Below, one piece after another: positions 1 through 8,808 of a DNA stretch of 64,000 nt (its first letter is position 1; every line of letters begins with the position of its first letter). A program made the position numbers and the translations under genes. Source of the DNA: Clostridium acetobutylicum ATCC 824. Its GTDB lineage: Bacteria; Bacillota; Clostridia; Clostridiales; Clostridiaceae. The stretch covers positions 2,638,001-2,702,000 of the forward strand of contig NC_003030.1 in assembly GCF_000008765.1 (NCBI RefSeq). Direction: 5' to 3'. The notes beneath the pieces are model-generated. The model was given only the letters and a program-made list of their open reading frames with translations. It made no database searches and had not been told where the DNA came from.

Positions 1-15
1 AGACATATTCACCAT
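1..15 (-). CDS. Possible start of a gene running off the left edge
   Basis: Reading the minus strand, an ATG at 15 is preceded by GAGG (positions 20-23), a weak but plausible ribosome binding site. Only five codons (MVNMS) are inside the window, so nothing can be said about the product, and this could be a chance ATG. Positions 16-196 are AT-rich, hold no recognisable gene, and would contain its promoter. Confidence 0.25.
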
Positions 16-196
16 TTTTCCTCTAACAACCATGTTTAAAGAAAACCAATGACACATTATAAACTTATTTATACTTTCTCTATTTTCATATGATATCTCT
101 CTTATTTCCATGTACTATTCTCCTATAAAATAAATTCATTCGTATTCCATTATACAAATAAATATTTATCCACTTTTACCTTTAATGATAAAATTC

Positions 197-694
197 TCAT
201 AACAAACTCTTTTTCATAATCACCGCAGGTAAAATCTTTTTTCCCCATTTTAACTTAGCATTTTTAAATTCCATAAATCCGTTTCTTCTCCAAAATGAAT
301 ACACCTTATCGTTATATCCTGCAACCACATCTATTCTTATACACAAACTTCCTCTTTCTTTAGCGTATTTTTCAAAAGCCTTGTATACCTCTATACCGCA
401 GCCCTTACTTTTATACTCACTATTAAGCATTAAAAGCGATAGATATGTTTCTTTTTCTATTTTAAATTCAATTATTCCAGCTAGTTTTCCAGTAGAGCTC
501 TCTACTATTTTACAATAAGAAAAATGTAGTTTTCTCATACAGTCCACTTCACTCTTTACCCAATCTTCTGTAACTATGCACTTTCCTATATGTCTTGCAA
601 GAAAGCCCTTATTAGAATTATAAACTGAAGTTATCTCACCAAAATCATCATCTCCTATTAAATCTACATAAAAACCGTCGCCTTCAAAAATCAT
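197..694 (-). CDS. GNAT-family N-acetyltransferase
   Basis: A 165-residue protein with the GNAT layout: an N-terminal strand-helix region, then LAGIIEFKI and LSLLMLNSEYKSKGCG, where the acetyl-CoA loop lies near residues 95-110 (degenerate Q/RxxGxG), and a C-terminal SFWRRNGF, the usual Y/W-x4-GF motif. GNAT enzymes move an acetyl group from acetyl-CoA to an amine; the substrate here is unknown. I chose the ATG at 694 because GGGGAG stands just upstream; a longer reading to 742 would overlap the preceding methyltransferase and has no ribosome binding site. It follows that methyltransferase on the same strand by 44 nt and may be co-transcribed. Confidence 0.75.
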   Translation of the reverse strand: MIFEGDGFYVDLIGDDDFGEITSVYNSNKGFLARHIGKCIVTEDWVKSEVDCMRKLHFSYCKIVESSTGKLAGIIEFKIEKETYLSLLMLNSEYKSKGCGIEVYKAFEKYAKERGSLCIRIDVVAGYNDKVYSFWRRNGFMEFKNAKLKWGKKILPAVIMKKSLL

Positions 695-738
695 GTTACT
701 CCCCCTCACTTGTATAATTAATGAAACAACTACTATAA

Positions 739-1365
739 TCATAATATGCTTTTACTGAATTTCTCTGCTATATAATCTACATATCCTTGTTTTATTTTTA
801 ATCCATCATTTATTCTTTCAACTACTCTATCCTCTTTAAACAGTACCTTCATGTCTTTAAAATACTTATCAGCCTCCTCTAAGCTAACATAACTGTGAAT
901 AACTTTCTCTCCTCTCTCCAGCTGTAAAAACTCTCCCTCTCCTATCTTTTCTCCCTTATTGTACCTCTCATCTTTTGTTGTAAGAAAGTTTATACATGCA
1001 AGACCACCAGGCTTTAAAACCCTCTTTATCTCATCTATAGCTTCTTTAACGTCATTCTTTCTCATATGAAAAATAGTACCATAAGAATAAACAAAGCTCA
1101 TGGATTCATCTTTAAAAGGAAGTTTCCTTATGTCTCCTTTAGAAATATTAAGCTTAAAATTATTCTCTCTTGAGAAGTTCTCAGCTTTCTTAAGCTGTAG
1201 ATCGCTTATTTCTATGCCGTAAGTTTTATAGCCATCCTCTACAAAAATGGAAAGTGGTGGCAAATCTCCTCCAGCCCCACAATCAAGTACTGTTTTATCT
1301 AAATTGCTTTCATTACAATATTTTAGAAATCTGTACAACTGTGGCTGTCTAATTATAGTTTTCAT
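739..1365 (-). CDS. Class I SAM-dependent methyltransferase
   Basis: About 208 residues. Motif I is VLDCGAGGDLPP near residue 30, the acidic strand-2 end is YGIEISDLQL, and motif IV region reads SMSFVYSYGTIFHM, followed by EIKRVLKPGGLACINF, as in the Methyltransf_11 family. It should transfer a methyl group from S-adenosylmethionine to an unknown substrate in the cytoplasm. The start is the ATG at 1365, which has GGAGG at 1371-1375; the reading frame could extend to a TTG at 1377 but that overlaps the ribosome binding site. It is probably the first gene of a two-gene unit with the acetyltransferase downstream. Confidence 0.75.
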   Translation of the reverse strand: MKTIIRQPQLYRFLKYCNESNLDKTVLDCGAGGDLPPLSIFVEDGYKTYGIEISDLQLKKAENFSRENNFKLNISKGDIRKLPFKDESMSFVYSYGTIFHMRKNDVKEAIDEIKRVLKPGGLACINFLTTKDERYNKGEKIGEGEFLQLERGEKVIHSYVSLEEADKYFKDMKVLFKEDRVVERINDGLKIKQGYVDYIAEKFSKSIL

Positions 1366-1463
1366 AGTAACCTCCAAATATTTTTAGAATCCTTTTAAGT
1401 AAAATTATACCACTTAACCTAAAACCAATGTAATAAAAACCATAATTTATAAAACGTTTGACA

Positions 1464-1494
1464 TAAAAAATTCACACCTCAAATAAGATGTGAA
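1464..1494 (-). terminator. Rho-independent terminator of the ChW gene
   Basis: On the minus strand an inverted repeat at 1471-1494 (ten pairs, two of them G-T, loop ATTT) is followed by a run of T. It lies just downstream of the ChW-repeat gene ending at 1504. Confidence 0.8.
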
Positions 1495-1503
1495 TTTGGT
1501 ATT

Positions 1504-3039
1504 TTAATATTTACTAAGTTCCGGTATATATTGTTTAAGTTCATTATTGCTTACTCCAGCTCGATCTGCCCCAGTAAGACTTCTTACAGTTTGCCAAATA
1601 TCCGTATCATCATTATCTGCTGAAATAAATACACTAATGAACGAACCATATTGAGTGGCAAATACTCTTCTTTCACCTATAAATGTTACTTTAGGTAAAT
1701 ATATAGTAGAACCATTTTTAGTTAGTGGTCTTACAGGCACGTCATTTATTATGTTTGCAATTTCAGTCCCTTGACCTCCGAAAATTGCTTTTGAAAGAAC
1801 TGAATATGCATGGTTTATTCCATTTATGACATTAGAATCTGTACTGTCACTTCCGATCGTTGTCAATTCAATATCCATGCTCGGATAATCGGAATGACTT
1901 ACATCACTTATATAAAATACATCATTATCTGTCCCTACACCATTGTTACTGTTATAAGTTATTCCAATATCAGGTGTTCCATTAGGACTAAATGTCTCTG
2001 TTAACAAGCTACTTTTAAAATCAGCATTAAGCACAGCATCTCGCACTTTAGCCCAAGTAAACTTAAGTGATGTTACTGGTGAAAATTCCTCTGAAATAGG
2101 TGTACTCCCATCTGCCGTTTTAACTATTCTCACCTCTAAGGCCTCAATTTTCAAACCTTTTCCATCTGTTCCTGCCTCTAATCCATCATGTACCCAGTCC
2201 TGCCAACCTATGCTCTGTACATGTACTCTATACTGAACACTATAGCCAGGCATGTTTTCCAACCTAATGTTAAGAGCTTCAACTCTTAAGCCTCTTCCAT
2301 CTGTTCCCGCCTCTAATCCATTACTTGTTGGTGTCTGCCAACCTATATTCTGTACATGTGTTTGATAATCAATTTTTGCACCAGCTGGAGCATTTACAAG
2401 ATTTAATTTTATAGCTTCCACTCTAAGAGATTTACCTTCTGTTCCTGATATCTGTCCATTTTCAACTGTATCCTGCCATCCTACATTTTGTACATGTCCA
2501 GAATAGCTTATACCTATAGTCGAATTGTTCGATATCTTAGAAATTTTCACTTCCAAAGCCTCAATTCTTAGTCCTTTACCATCTGTTCCTATTTCCTGTC
2601 CGTCAGCTACCCACTCTTGCCAACCTATATTTTGAACATGTGCTCTATACTGCACACTATAACCAGGCATATTTTTAAGTTTTATTTTAAGCGCTTCAAC
2701 CCTTAATCCCTTACCATCTGTCCCTGCTTCTTGTCCATCAGCCACCCATGCTTGCCATCCTATGTTTTGAACATGCGTTTCATACTGAATGCTTGCTCCC
2801 ACCGGTACATTGGTTAAACTTAATTTTAAAGCCTCAACTCTTAAGCCTTTCCCATCTGTTCCTATCTCTTCTCCATCACCTACAGGATTTTGCCAACCTA
2901 TATTTTCCACATGTCCTGTGTAAGAAACCCCTACATCTGCCACAGCTCCTGCATATGCAACTGATGGTTTAAAACAAAGCATACTAATACCAATAATCAC
3001 AGCTATAAATGTTATAGTGACTATATTGTTACTTCTCAC
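1504..3039 (-). CDS. Secreted ChW-repeat protein with unique C-terminal domain
   Basis: 511 residues. Residues 1-30 are a signal peptide (basic start, hydrophobic core, AYAGA cleavage region). Residues 35-315 hold six ChW repeats of about 47 residues, each with a HVQNIGWQ-type core followed by GTDGKGLRVEA. They form two triads whose members differ in a set way (GHV, then THV, then RAHV). The last ~190 residues form a separate domain I do not recognise. ChW repeats are a Clostridium-typical extracellular module thought to act in adhesion or surface/substrate binding. The start codon is GTG at 3039 behind GGAGGA. No sortase motif or membrane anchor is visible, so it is probably released or held non-covalently. 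Confidence 0.88.
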   Translation of the reverse strand: MRSNNIVTITFIAVIIGISMLCFKPSVAYAGAVADVGVSYTGHVENIGWQNPVGDGEEIGTDGKGLRVEALKLSLTNVPVGASIQYETHVQNIGWQAWVADGQEAGTDGKGLRVEALKIKLKNMPGYSVQYRAHVQNIGWQEWVADGQEIGTDGKGLRIEALEVKISKISNNSTIGISYSGHVQNVGWQDTVENGQISGTEGKSLRVEAIKLNLVNAPAGAKIDYQTHVQNIGWQTPTSNGLEAGTDGRGLRVEALNIRLENMPGYSVQYRVHVQSIGWQDWVHDGLEAGTDGKGLKIEALEVRIVKTADGSTPISEEFSPVTSLKFTWAKVRDAVLNADFKSSLLTETFSPNGTPDIGITYNSNNGVGTDNDVFYISDVSHSDYPSMDIELTTIGSDSTDSNVINGINHAYSVLSKAIFGGQGTEIANIINDVPVRPLTKNGSTIYLPKVTFIGERRVFATQYGSFISVFISADNDDTDIWQTVRSLTGADRAGVSNNELKQYIPELSKY

Positions 3040-3137
3040 TTAACTTCCTCCTCTTATAATTAAATTAAAACTTATTCATATATTAAATCCAATGGCCGCT
3101 TTACTTGTAGCTCCCTATACTCAAAATATTTAAATTA

Positions 3138-3206
3138 TAAAAAACAAAGAGGCTTCAACTGCTAAAGACATTTATAGCTCTAGTTTGTTGAATCCTCCTT
3201 TTTGTG
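3138..3206 (-). terminator. Terminator downstream of second ChW gene
   Basis: On the minus strand a roughly 14-bp stem (arms near 3146-3160 and 3186-3202, one bulge), with a large apical region, is followed by a T-rich tract GTTTTTTAT. It lies about 60 nt past the stop of the ChW gene ending at 3268. Confidence 0.6.
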
Positions 3207-3267
3207 TTTATACTAAATACAAGTTAACTATGTAGCAAAGCAAACCCGTTTTACGATACTGAATTCA

Positions 3268-4428
3268 TTAATCATCTACATATATTGCTCCTATATCTGT
3301 TGGTGTTGTTCCTGTTGTTGTTGTTCCTGATGGTGTTATTACTGTTGTTGTTCCTGTTGGTGTTATTACTGTCGTTGTTGTTCCTGCTGTCGTTGTTCCT
3401 GCTGGTTCTGTTTCCGTTGTTGGCGCTGTTGGTATTGTTGGTTCTGTTTCCGTTGTTGGTGCTGTTGGCGCTGGTGCTGGAGTAACACCTCCTGCAGCAT
3501 TAACTATTCTTATTTCTACAGCTTCTACTTGTAGCCCTTTACCATCTGTTCCTGCTTCTTGTCCATCAGCTACCCAATCCTGCCAACCTATATTTTGCAC
3601 GTATGCCCTATATTGAACACTTAATCCAGGTAAGTTTTCAAGTTTTACTTTAAATGCCTCAACTCTAAGTCCTTTTCCGTCTGTTCCTGCTTCAGCTCCA
3701 TCACTAACAGGTGCCTGCCAACCTATATTTTGTACGTGTGCCTGATAATCTATCTTTGCTCCTACAGGTGCATTTACAAGATTCATCTTTAAGCCTTCAA
3801 GTCTAAGTGCTCTTGACTCTGTTCCTGATATTTGACCATTTTGAACTTCATTTTGCCACCCTACATTTTGTACATGCCCAGCATACGTTACACCTACAGT
3901 TGAGTTGTCTGAAATCTTAACAATTTTTATTTCTAAAGCTTCAACTCTCAATCCTTTTCCAACTGTTCCTGCTTCCTCTCCATCGGATACCCAGTTCTGC
4001 CAGCCTACATTTTGTACATGTGTTCTATACTGAATACTGTATCCAGGCATATTGTTTAGTTTTATTTTTAATCCCTCAACTCTTAAGCCTTTTCCAACTG
4101 TTCCTGCTTCCTGTCCATCGGAAAACCAAGGCTGCCAGCCTACATTTTGTACATGTGTTTGATAGAGAATACTAGCTCCCACAGGTGCATTTGTCAAACT
4201 TAATTTTAATCCCTCGACTCTTAAACCTTTTCCATCTGTTCCTGCTTCAGCTCCATCTGTAACTGCAGTTTGCCAACCTACATTTTGTACATGTGCTTGG
4301 TAAGAAACTCCCACATTATTAATTATTTGTAAAGATTCCGCCTTTACACCTCTTGAACAAATATTAATTACACTAGCTCCAGTAAGAGCTGCCGCCATAG
4401 CTAAAGCCATGATTTTCTTCTTTTTCAT
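3268..4428 (-). CDS. Secreted ChW-repeat protein with Thr/Pro-rich tail
   Basis: 386 residues: a signal peptide (about 1-30), six ChW repeats (about 38-320) in the same two-triad order as the neighbour ending at 1504, then a low-complexity tail of about 65 residues built from TAPTTETEPT- and GTTTVITPT-like units. The tail looks like an extended, possibly glycosylated linker, yet nothing follows it except GAIYVDD, so a domain may have been lost, or the tail itself is the functional end. Start ATG at 4428 with GGGGG upstream. The two ChW genes have a terminator between them and appear to be separate transcripts. An extracellular adhesion role is inferred from the family. Confidence 0.88.
   Translation of the reverse strand: MKKKKIMALAMAAALTGASVINICSRGVKAESLQIINNVGVSYQAHVQNVGWQTAVTDGAEAGTDGKGLRVEGLKLSLTNAPVGASILYQTHVQNVGWQPWFSDGQEAGTVGKGLRVEGLKIKLNNMPGYSIQYRTHVQNVGWQNWVSDGEEAGTVGKGLRVEALEIKIVKISDNSTVGVTYAGHVQNVGWQNEVQNGQISGTESRALRLEGLKMNLVNAPVGAKIDYQAHVQNIGWQAPVSDGAEAGTDGKGLRVEAFKVKLENLPGLSVQYRAYVQNIGWQDWVADGQEAGTDGKGLQVEAVEIRIVNAAGGVTPAPAPTAPTTETEPTIPTAPTTETEPAGTTTAGTTTTVITPTGTTTVITPSGTTTTGTTPTDIGAIYVDD
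3300..3480 (-). repeat. Coding tandem repeats (Thr/Pro-rich tail)
   Basis: Short in-frame repeats of GTTGTTCCTG-like units (as read on the plus strand) encode the Thr/Pro-rich tail of the ChW protein. Such tracts vary in length by slippage. Confidence 0.8.
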
Positions 4429-4770
4429 TGTAGTTCCCCCTAATTTTCAAATATTAATCTTATGTATTACAACACCTTAGTAATTGTAGAATAACCTAAT
4501 TTAATTTCTAGTACATGCATTAGTTTGATAAATATGCATTATCATTAAATTAGTTCACATATTTACATGTATCGTCAAAATATCTAAAATACTTTATATG
4601 TTTTTATTTTTTATATGGTTATTGCAGTTTTTTTCAACGAAATATTTAGCGTAATTTAATTTTTTATTCATTTAAGGTAAAAAAGTTCTGCACACCAACT
4701 GTATGCAGAACTTTTTGTTTTAAAGTTTATCTAATTTCCGTTATCGTTATCGAATATAAAATATATTTTC
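4429..4770. other. Intergenic region, 342 nt
   Basis: It holds the 5' region of the ChW gene at 4428 and the terminator at 4680-4715 belonging to the HD-GYP gene. The rest is AT-rich; I see no further gene or structured RNA. Confidence 0.6.
4680..4715 (-). terminator. Terminator of the HD-GYP gene (bidirectional shape)
   Basis: An 8-bp stem GTTCTGCA/TGCAGAAC at 4686-4713 with an 11-nt loop is flanked by A-run and T-run, so on the minus strand it ends in TTTTTT. It lies 55 nt past the stop at 4771. Confidence 0.85.
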
Positions 4771-5994
4771 CTACGCTAATCTACTAAAAACATAATTTAT
4801 ATCATTAGTTATCCTAGCATCAATAAAGCCTTTATCCTTCATATTGTTTAAAATATTCATGGCAACCACATGACTAAGTGCCTTTCTGTACGGTCTGTTT
4901 TCCGTAAGTGCCTCATATATATCCAAACAAGCTATAAGCCTAGCATTGAAATCTAAATCTTTAGCAACCTTACCAAAAGGATACCCTTTTCCGTTCAACC
5001 TTTCATGATGATTTGAGGCCCATTTTGTTATTTCCTCAAAACCTGTTATATCATGCAGTGCCAACTTGGTAAAATAAGGATGCTTTTTTATTTCTTTAAA
5101 CTCCTCTTTGGTTAACTTCTTAGGACTGTCTAAAATACTATTGGGAACGGCCAATTTTCCTATATCATGCAAATCTGCAGCAATTATAAGCTTCAGCTTC
5201 TCCTCATGACTCATTTTATAGTAATCAGCCATAATTTCTACTTTTTCCGACAAATCACTGGAATGTCTTTGAGTATATTCTGATTTACAATCTATTATCT
5301 TAGATAAAACACCAGTTATTTTTCTTATCTCATCTACTGGAAGCTCCATTCTATACTGAGGAGGCTCATGCCTTAAAGCTTCCTCTAACCGATCGTTTTT
5401 TAAGTTTCTCCATAAACTTTGATCTTGAGCAGCTTCTATAAATGCATCTACCATTCTTGAGGAAAAAAGCTTATCACGACTTTCCTCTGTAAATTTAACT
5501 ATCCTTTTTTGCATTTCCTCATCATTTTTATCCAAACGAAATCTTCTATCTATAATATCCGATATGGCAATTATTTGCGATAAAAGAGGTATATGTTCTC
5601 CCTTTAGATGAAAGAAACCGGTGCCATTATAATTTTCGTGGTGATATTTAAGAACATTCTTTACATCTGTTAAAAATGGATACTCACTTATATTATTCTC
5701 CCCTATAATACAGTGTTCTTTTATCCTTTCAAAGCTCTTAAAGTTTATCGACTTGTTTTTGCTTGACAATATTCTATCCTGTAAGCCTTTCTCGCTTGCT
5801 CCATTATCATGTAAAATTCCAAGTGCAACTATATCGTGTAATTGTTCTATTCCTAAACCAAGTTCTTTTGCAATTCTTAATGAAATATATGCTGTTCTCT
5901 TGCTGTGATTAGATGTAACACCTATTATATCTATCTCAACAAAATCTAATGCACGCGAAACAGCCATTAGAAACTCGTTTAAATTAAATAACAT
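4771..5994 (-). CDS. Tandem HD-domain protein, C-terminal half HD-GYP
   Basis: 407 residues. Two HD-superfamily halves can be seen. The C-terminal one is a full HD-GYP domain: HDIGK at 276-280, HH at 329-330 and NGKGYPFG at 334-341, the signature of metal-dependent cyclic-di-GMP phosphodiesterases. The N-terminal half keeps HD at 62-63, HH at 118-119 and a later ISDIID, but has LHDNG for HDIGK and YNGTGF in place of GYP, so it is a degenerate relative. No membrane segment or sensor domain is present, so it should be cytoplasmic. Start ATG at 5994 behind GGGTGG. Role in c-di-GMP turnover is inferred from family; substrate could also be another dinucleotide. Confidence 0.85.
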   Translation of the reverse strand: MLFNLNEFLMAVSRALDFVEIDIIGVTSNHSKRTAYISLRIAKELGLGIEQLHDIVALGILHDNGASEKGLQDRILSSKNKSINFKSFERIKEHCIIGENNISEYPFLTDVKNVLKYHHENYNGTGFFHLKGEHIPLLSQIIAISDIIDRRFRLDKNDEEMQKRIVKFTEESRDKLFSSRMVDAFIEAAQDQSLWRNLKNDRLEEALRHEPPQYRMELPVDEIRKITGVLSKIIDCKSEYTQRHSSDLSEKVEIMADYYKMSHEEKLKLIIAADLHDIGKLAVPNSILDSPKKLTKEEFKEIKKHPYFTKLALHDITGFEEITKWASNHHERLNGKGYPFGKVAKDLDFNARLIACLDIYEALTENRPYRKALSHVVAMNILNNMKDKGFIDARITNDINYVFSRLA

Positions 5995-6345
5995 TCAACC
6001 ACCCTTACGTCTGTATAATAATTATGTCTTTTTTAAAAAGTTAATACGAATTTGAATTAAATTAAATTTTTTTCAATATTAATAACCATTATCATTTTAA
6101 ATTAAATTCCATCAGCTGTCAATTTTTTATTATGAATTATCGTTATTATAAAAAACAATTTAGTATCTAAGACAACGTTTTCTTGTTGATAATCTCGCAT
6201 TTTTTATGTCATATAATGCTCTATTCTATACGATAATCATAAACAATAGTTATAATTTACAAAATCATAGTTATTATGTAGGTTTTCCTTTATACTATTG
6301 TAAAGGCTACTAAAAAATAGTACTATACCTATTGTCCTGCAAAAT
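5995..6345. other. Intergenic region, about 350 nt
   Basis: Very AT-rich spacer with the upstream region of the HD-GYP gene. Several ATAGTTAT-like words recur around 6236-6280. I see no gene, tRNA or convincing riboswitch fold. Confidence 0.5.
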
Positions 6346-6384
6346 AAAAGGGAATGCGTATACTATTTTACACATTCCCTTTTA
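6346..6384 (-). terminator. Terminator of the YVTN lipoprotein gene
   Basis: Stem GGGAATG/CATTCCC (about 6350-6379) flanked by AAAA and TTTT, placed directly at the stop codon of the gene ending at 6386. Confidence 0.85.
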
Positions 6385-6385
6385 C

Positions 6386-7444
6386 CTATTTTTTAAACGT
6401 AATACCATTTGGTACTCCTCCAACAGTTATGGTGCTTACAATCTTATCATTAGCATTGTTAATAACGCTAACTGTGTTATCATACATATTTGTAACATAA
6501 GTAAACTTATTGTCATCACTTACCACAACTCCATGGGCACCTTTTCCAACTGTAATTGTAGCCGCTACTGTCTTATTTTGTATATCTATTTTAGTAACCG
6601 TATTTGAAGGTTTAGTTTCAGTCCCTTGATTTGCCACAAAAGCATACTTATCATCTGGAGATAAATAAACCTGAGCTGGTCCTGCACCAACGAACACTTT
6701 CACTACACTATCAGTTGAAAGATTAACTATGGCTAAGGCATTTTCTGAGTTCACTGTCGCCAAAAGAGTATTTCCATCGCTTGTAACAGCTGTTGTAATC
6801 GGAGTGTTTCCTACCTTTACTTTCCTTAATTCCTTTCCAGCTGCAATATCTACAACACTTACCGTATCTTCACCCATATTAGCAACATAGGCAAATTTAT
6901 TATCCTTTGAAATACGAAATCCGTGGGGACCGTTTCCAACTCCTATAGTTTTTTTAACTTTATAATCTGATGTGCTTATTACAGAAATATTATTACTCAT
7001 ATTATTTGTAACTAAGACATTCTTTCCATCACCAGTAAAATCTATATGTGCAGGATGTGCTCCAACTTGAACCTTTTTTACAAGAGCATCCGTATCCGCA
7101 TTGTAAAATACAGCATATCCGTTACTAACCATATTCTTCATAGTTTTATCATTAGAATTTGATTCTGGTAATATATTCGTAACACCTAATATTTTTTTGT
7201 CAGGTGATATTTGAACATTATGAGCCTTTCCTCTTATTCTTATTGTATCAACTACTTTATTTGTTAAAGTACTTACTTTAGATATACTTCCTTTTTCATT
7301 AGCCGTAAATACGCACGGAATTATCTTATTTGCACTTCTTGAACTCTTTGGCGTAGTCTGTGGTGCCTGATTTTGACTGCATCCAACTGTAACTAAAGCT
7401 ATTACCAAAGATAAACTTATAAATTTAAGATATTTCTTAAGCAT
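6386..7444 (-). CDS. YVTN-family beta-propeller lipoprotein
   Basis: 352 residues. A basic start and hydrophobic stretch end in a lipobox TVGC, so the mature protein should carry a lipid on Cys about 22 and sit on the outside of the membrane. The rest consists of seven or so repeats of about 42 residues with the recurring core YVTNxxxNTVSVI and KTIxVGxGPHG, the YVTN/40-residue beta-propeller repeat. Such proteins bind ligands or act in surface interactions; no catalytic residues are evident. I prefer the ATG at 7444 (GG at a spacing of about nine) to the ATG at 7453, which abuts the ribosome binding site. It is monocistronic, with its own terminator. Confidence 0.85.
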   Translation of the reverse strand: MLKKYLKFISLSLVIALVTVGCSQNQAPQTTPKSSRSANKIIPCVFTANEKGSISKVSTLTNKVVDTIRIRGKAHNVQISPDKKILGVTNILPESNSNDKTMKNMVSNGYAVFYNADTDALVKKVQVGAHPAHIDFTGDGKNVLVTNNMSNNISVISTSDYKVKKTIGVGNGPHGFRISKDNKFAYVANMGEDTVSVVDIAAGKELRKVKVGNTPITTAVTSDGNTLLATVNSENALAIVNLSTDSVVKVFVGAGPAQVYLSPDDKYAFVANQGTETKPSNTVTKIDIQNKTVAATITVGKGAHGVVVSDDNKFTYVTNMYDNTVSVINNANDKIVSTITVGGVPNGITFKK

Positions 7445-7557
7445 TAATATCATCCTTTCTTAAGTATTATCCTAAATTATTTTATCCAGCCTAGTTTAAA
7501 AAATACTGTGAAATAACTCTCTAAATAGGTTAATATTCTATAATAATTTTTTAATTA

Positions 7558-8739
7558 TCAAGCTTGCTTTGATACTAAATAACAGTCATCACTTTCCATA
7601 AGCGCCTCATTATATGTTAAAAGAACTCTACTTGCAAAACGCTCAGTTGAATACTCCTTAATCTTTTCTTGAAGCATTTCCATCATATGAATTTTGAATT
7701 TTTTATTGTAAATCACATAATTAAGCGCCCTCAAAAATTCTTCATCCTTCCTATAAGCAAAACCATTTTGTCCATTTACAATTAATCCTTTTACACACAT
7801 ATCCCATTTACATATGATAGGCAAACCACTAGAAAGTGCTTCTACATACGTTATTCCCTGAGTTTCGCTAGTTGACGCTGTCACAAAAACATCCCCAAGC
7901 TTATAGTACTTACAAATTTTATCTGGAGAAATCATGCCTGTAAATTTTACATATTCTGAAAGTCTATTTTTTATAATTATGCCTTTTAGCTTAGACAAAT
8001 ACGGCCCCCCTCCAACTATAAGAAGTTTTATATTTTTAAAAAGCTTCAAAGCCATTCTATAAAGTCTTATAACCTCTTCAATATTTTTTTCTTCGGCGAT
8101 TCTACCAACATAAACGAGAACAGTATCTTCCTCTGTCAATTCATACTTTGATAAAAGCTCGAGTTTTTCCTCTTTGTTCAGTTCTTTTTGAAATTTTTTT
8201 ATGTCAATTCCTGTAGGAACTACATCTATATTAGTCGAAACATCATAACTTTGTAATTTCAACCTTACCTTTTCTGTTGGCGCTATAACTGCTTCACAGC
8301 TGTTTAATAGCTTCTGTGTTACTTTTGAAATCCCAGCCTTACCTAGTATTCTTCCACACAAAAGATAATGAAGATAATCTTCATACATAGTGTGGTAGGT
8401 GTGCACCTCCGGTATATTTAGCTTTCTTTTTATATACTTAGCTACCAACATTGTAGAAAATTCAGTTTGTGAGTGTATAATGTCCGGCCTCCATTTTATT
8501 ATTTCACCCACTATTTTATTTTTAATAGGTTTCATTATTCTAGCATCAGGGTAAATACCTATGGCAAAAGAGCTGAGATAAAAGACATCTCCCACTACCT
8601 TCTCTCCTCCATCCGGAGACAAAGCTAGTATTCTAACATCATGCCCTAAGGTTTTAAGCTGTCTATATAAGTTATTAATAGAAACCACTACTCCATTGGT
8701 CATAGGATAGTAGGTATCTGTTGTTATAAGTATCTTCAT
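7558..8739 (-). CDS. GT4 glycosyltransferase, diacylglycerol glucosyltransferase-like
   Basis: 393 residues. The N-terminal lobe begins MKILITTDTYYPMTNGV, with the YPxxNGV turn typical of GT4 enzymes that act on lipids. The C-terminal lobe has VYVGRIAEEKNIE (donor-binding) and the E-x7-E motif SETQGITYVEAL. The closest family by eye is the 1,2-diacylglycerol 3-glucosyltransferase group, which makes membrane glycolipids that can also anchor surface polymers. Start ATG at 8739 behind GGGAGGGG. It stands upstream of nothing obvious in the same operon; the PAP2 gene lies beyond a strong hairpin. Confidence 0.8.
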   Translation of the reverse strand: MKILITTDTYYPMTNGVVVSINNLYRQLKTLGHDVRILALSPDGGEKVVGDVFYLSSFAIGIYPDARIMKPIKNKIVGEIIKWRPDIIHSQTEFSTMLVAKYIKRKLNIPEVHTYHTMYEDYLHYLLCGRILGKAGISKVTQKLLNSCEAVIAPTEKVRLKLQSYDVSTNIDVVPTGIDIKKFQKELNKEEKLELLSKYELTEEDTVLVYVGRIAEEKNIEEVIRLYRMALKLFKNIKLLIVGGGPYLSKLKGIIIKNRLSEYVKFTGMISPDKICKYYKLGDVFVTASTSETQGITYVEALSSGLPIICKWDMCVKGLIVNGQNGFAYRKDEEFLRALNYVIYNKKFKIHMMEMLQEKIKEYSTERFASRVLLTYNEALMESDDCYLVSKQA

Positions 8740-8759
8740 CTTCCCCTCCCAATTACACT

Positions 8760-8797
8760 TTAAAATAACATGAGCCTATGCCCACGTTATTTTAGCG
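8760..8797 (-). terminator. Terminator of the PAP2 phosphatase gene
   Basis: Long stem between 8761-8774 and 8783-8796 (AAAATAAC/GTTATTTT core, two G-T pairs, loop ATAG) in the 69-nt gap between the PAP2 stop and the glycosyltransferase start. Confidence 0.75.
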
Positions 8798-8808
8798 AAT
8801 TTTAAATC

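Noticed and set aside
3285-3485. Leu/Val-rich plus-strand open frame
   Set aside because: It is the reverse strand of the Thr/Pro-rich coding repeats of the ChW protein; no ribosome binding site.
1504-4428. Regular repeats that could be taken for a CRISPR array
   Set aside because: The ~140-bp units are in-frame coding repeats (ChW) with diverged copies, with no constant short repeat and variable spacer pattern and no cas genes nearby.
5995-6345. Riboswitch before the HD-GYP gene
   Set aside because: I found no c-di-GMP aptamer core or other known conserved fold in the AT-rich spacer.
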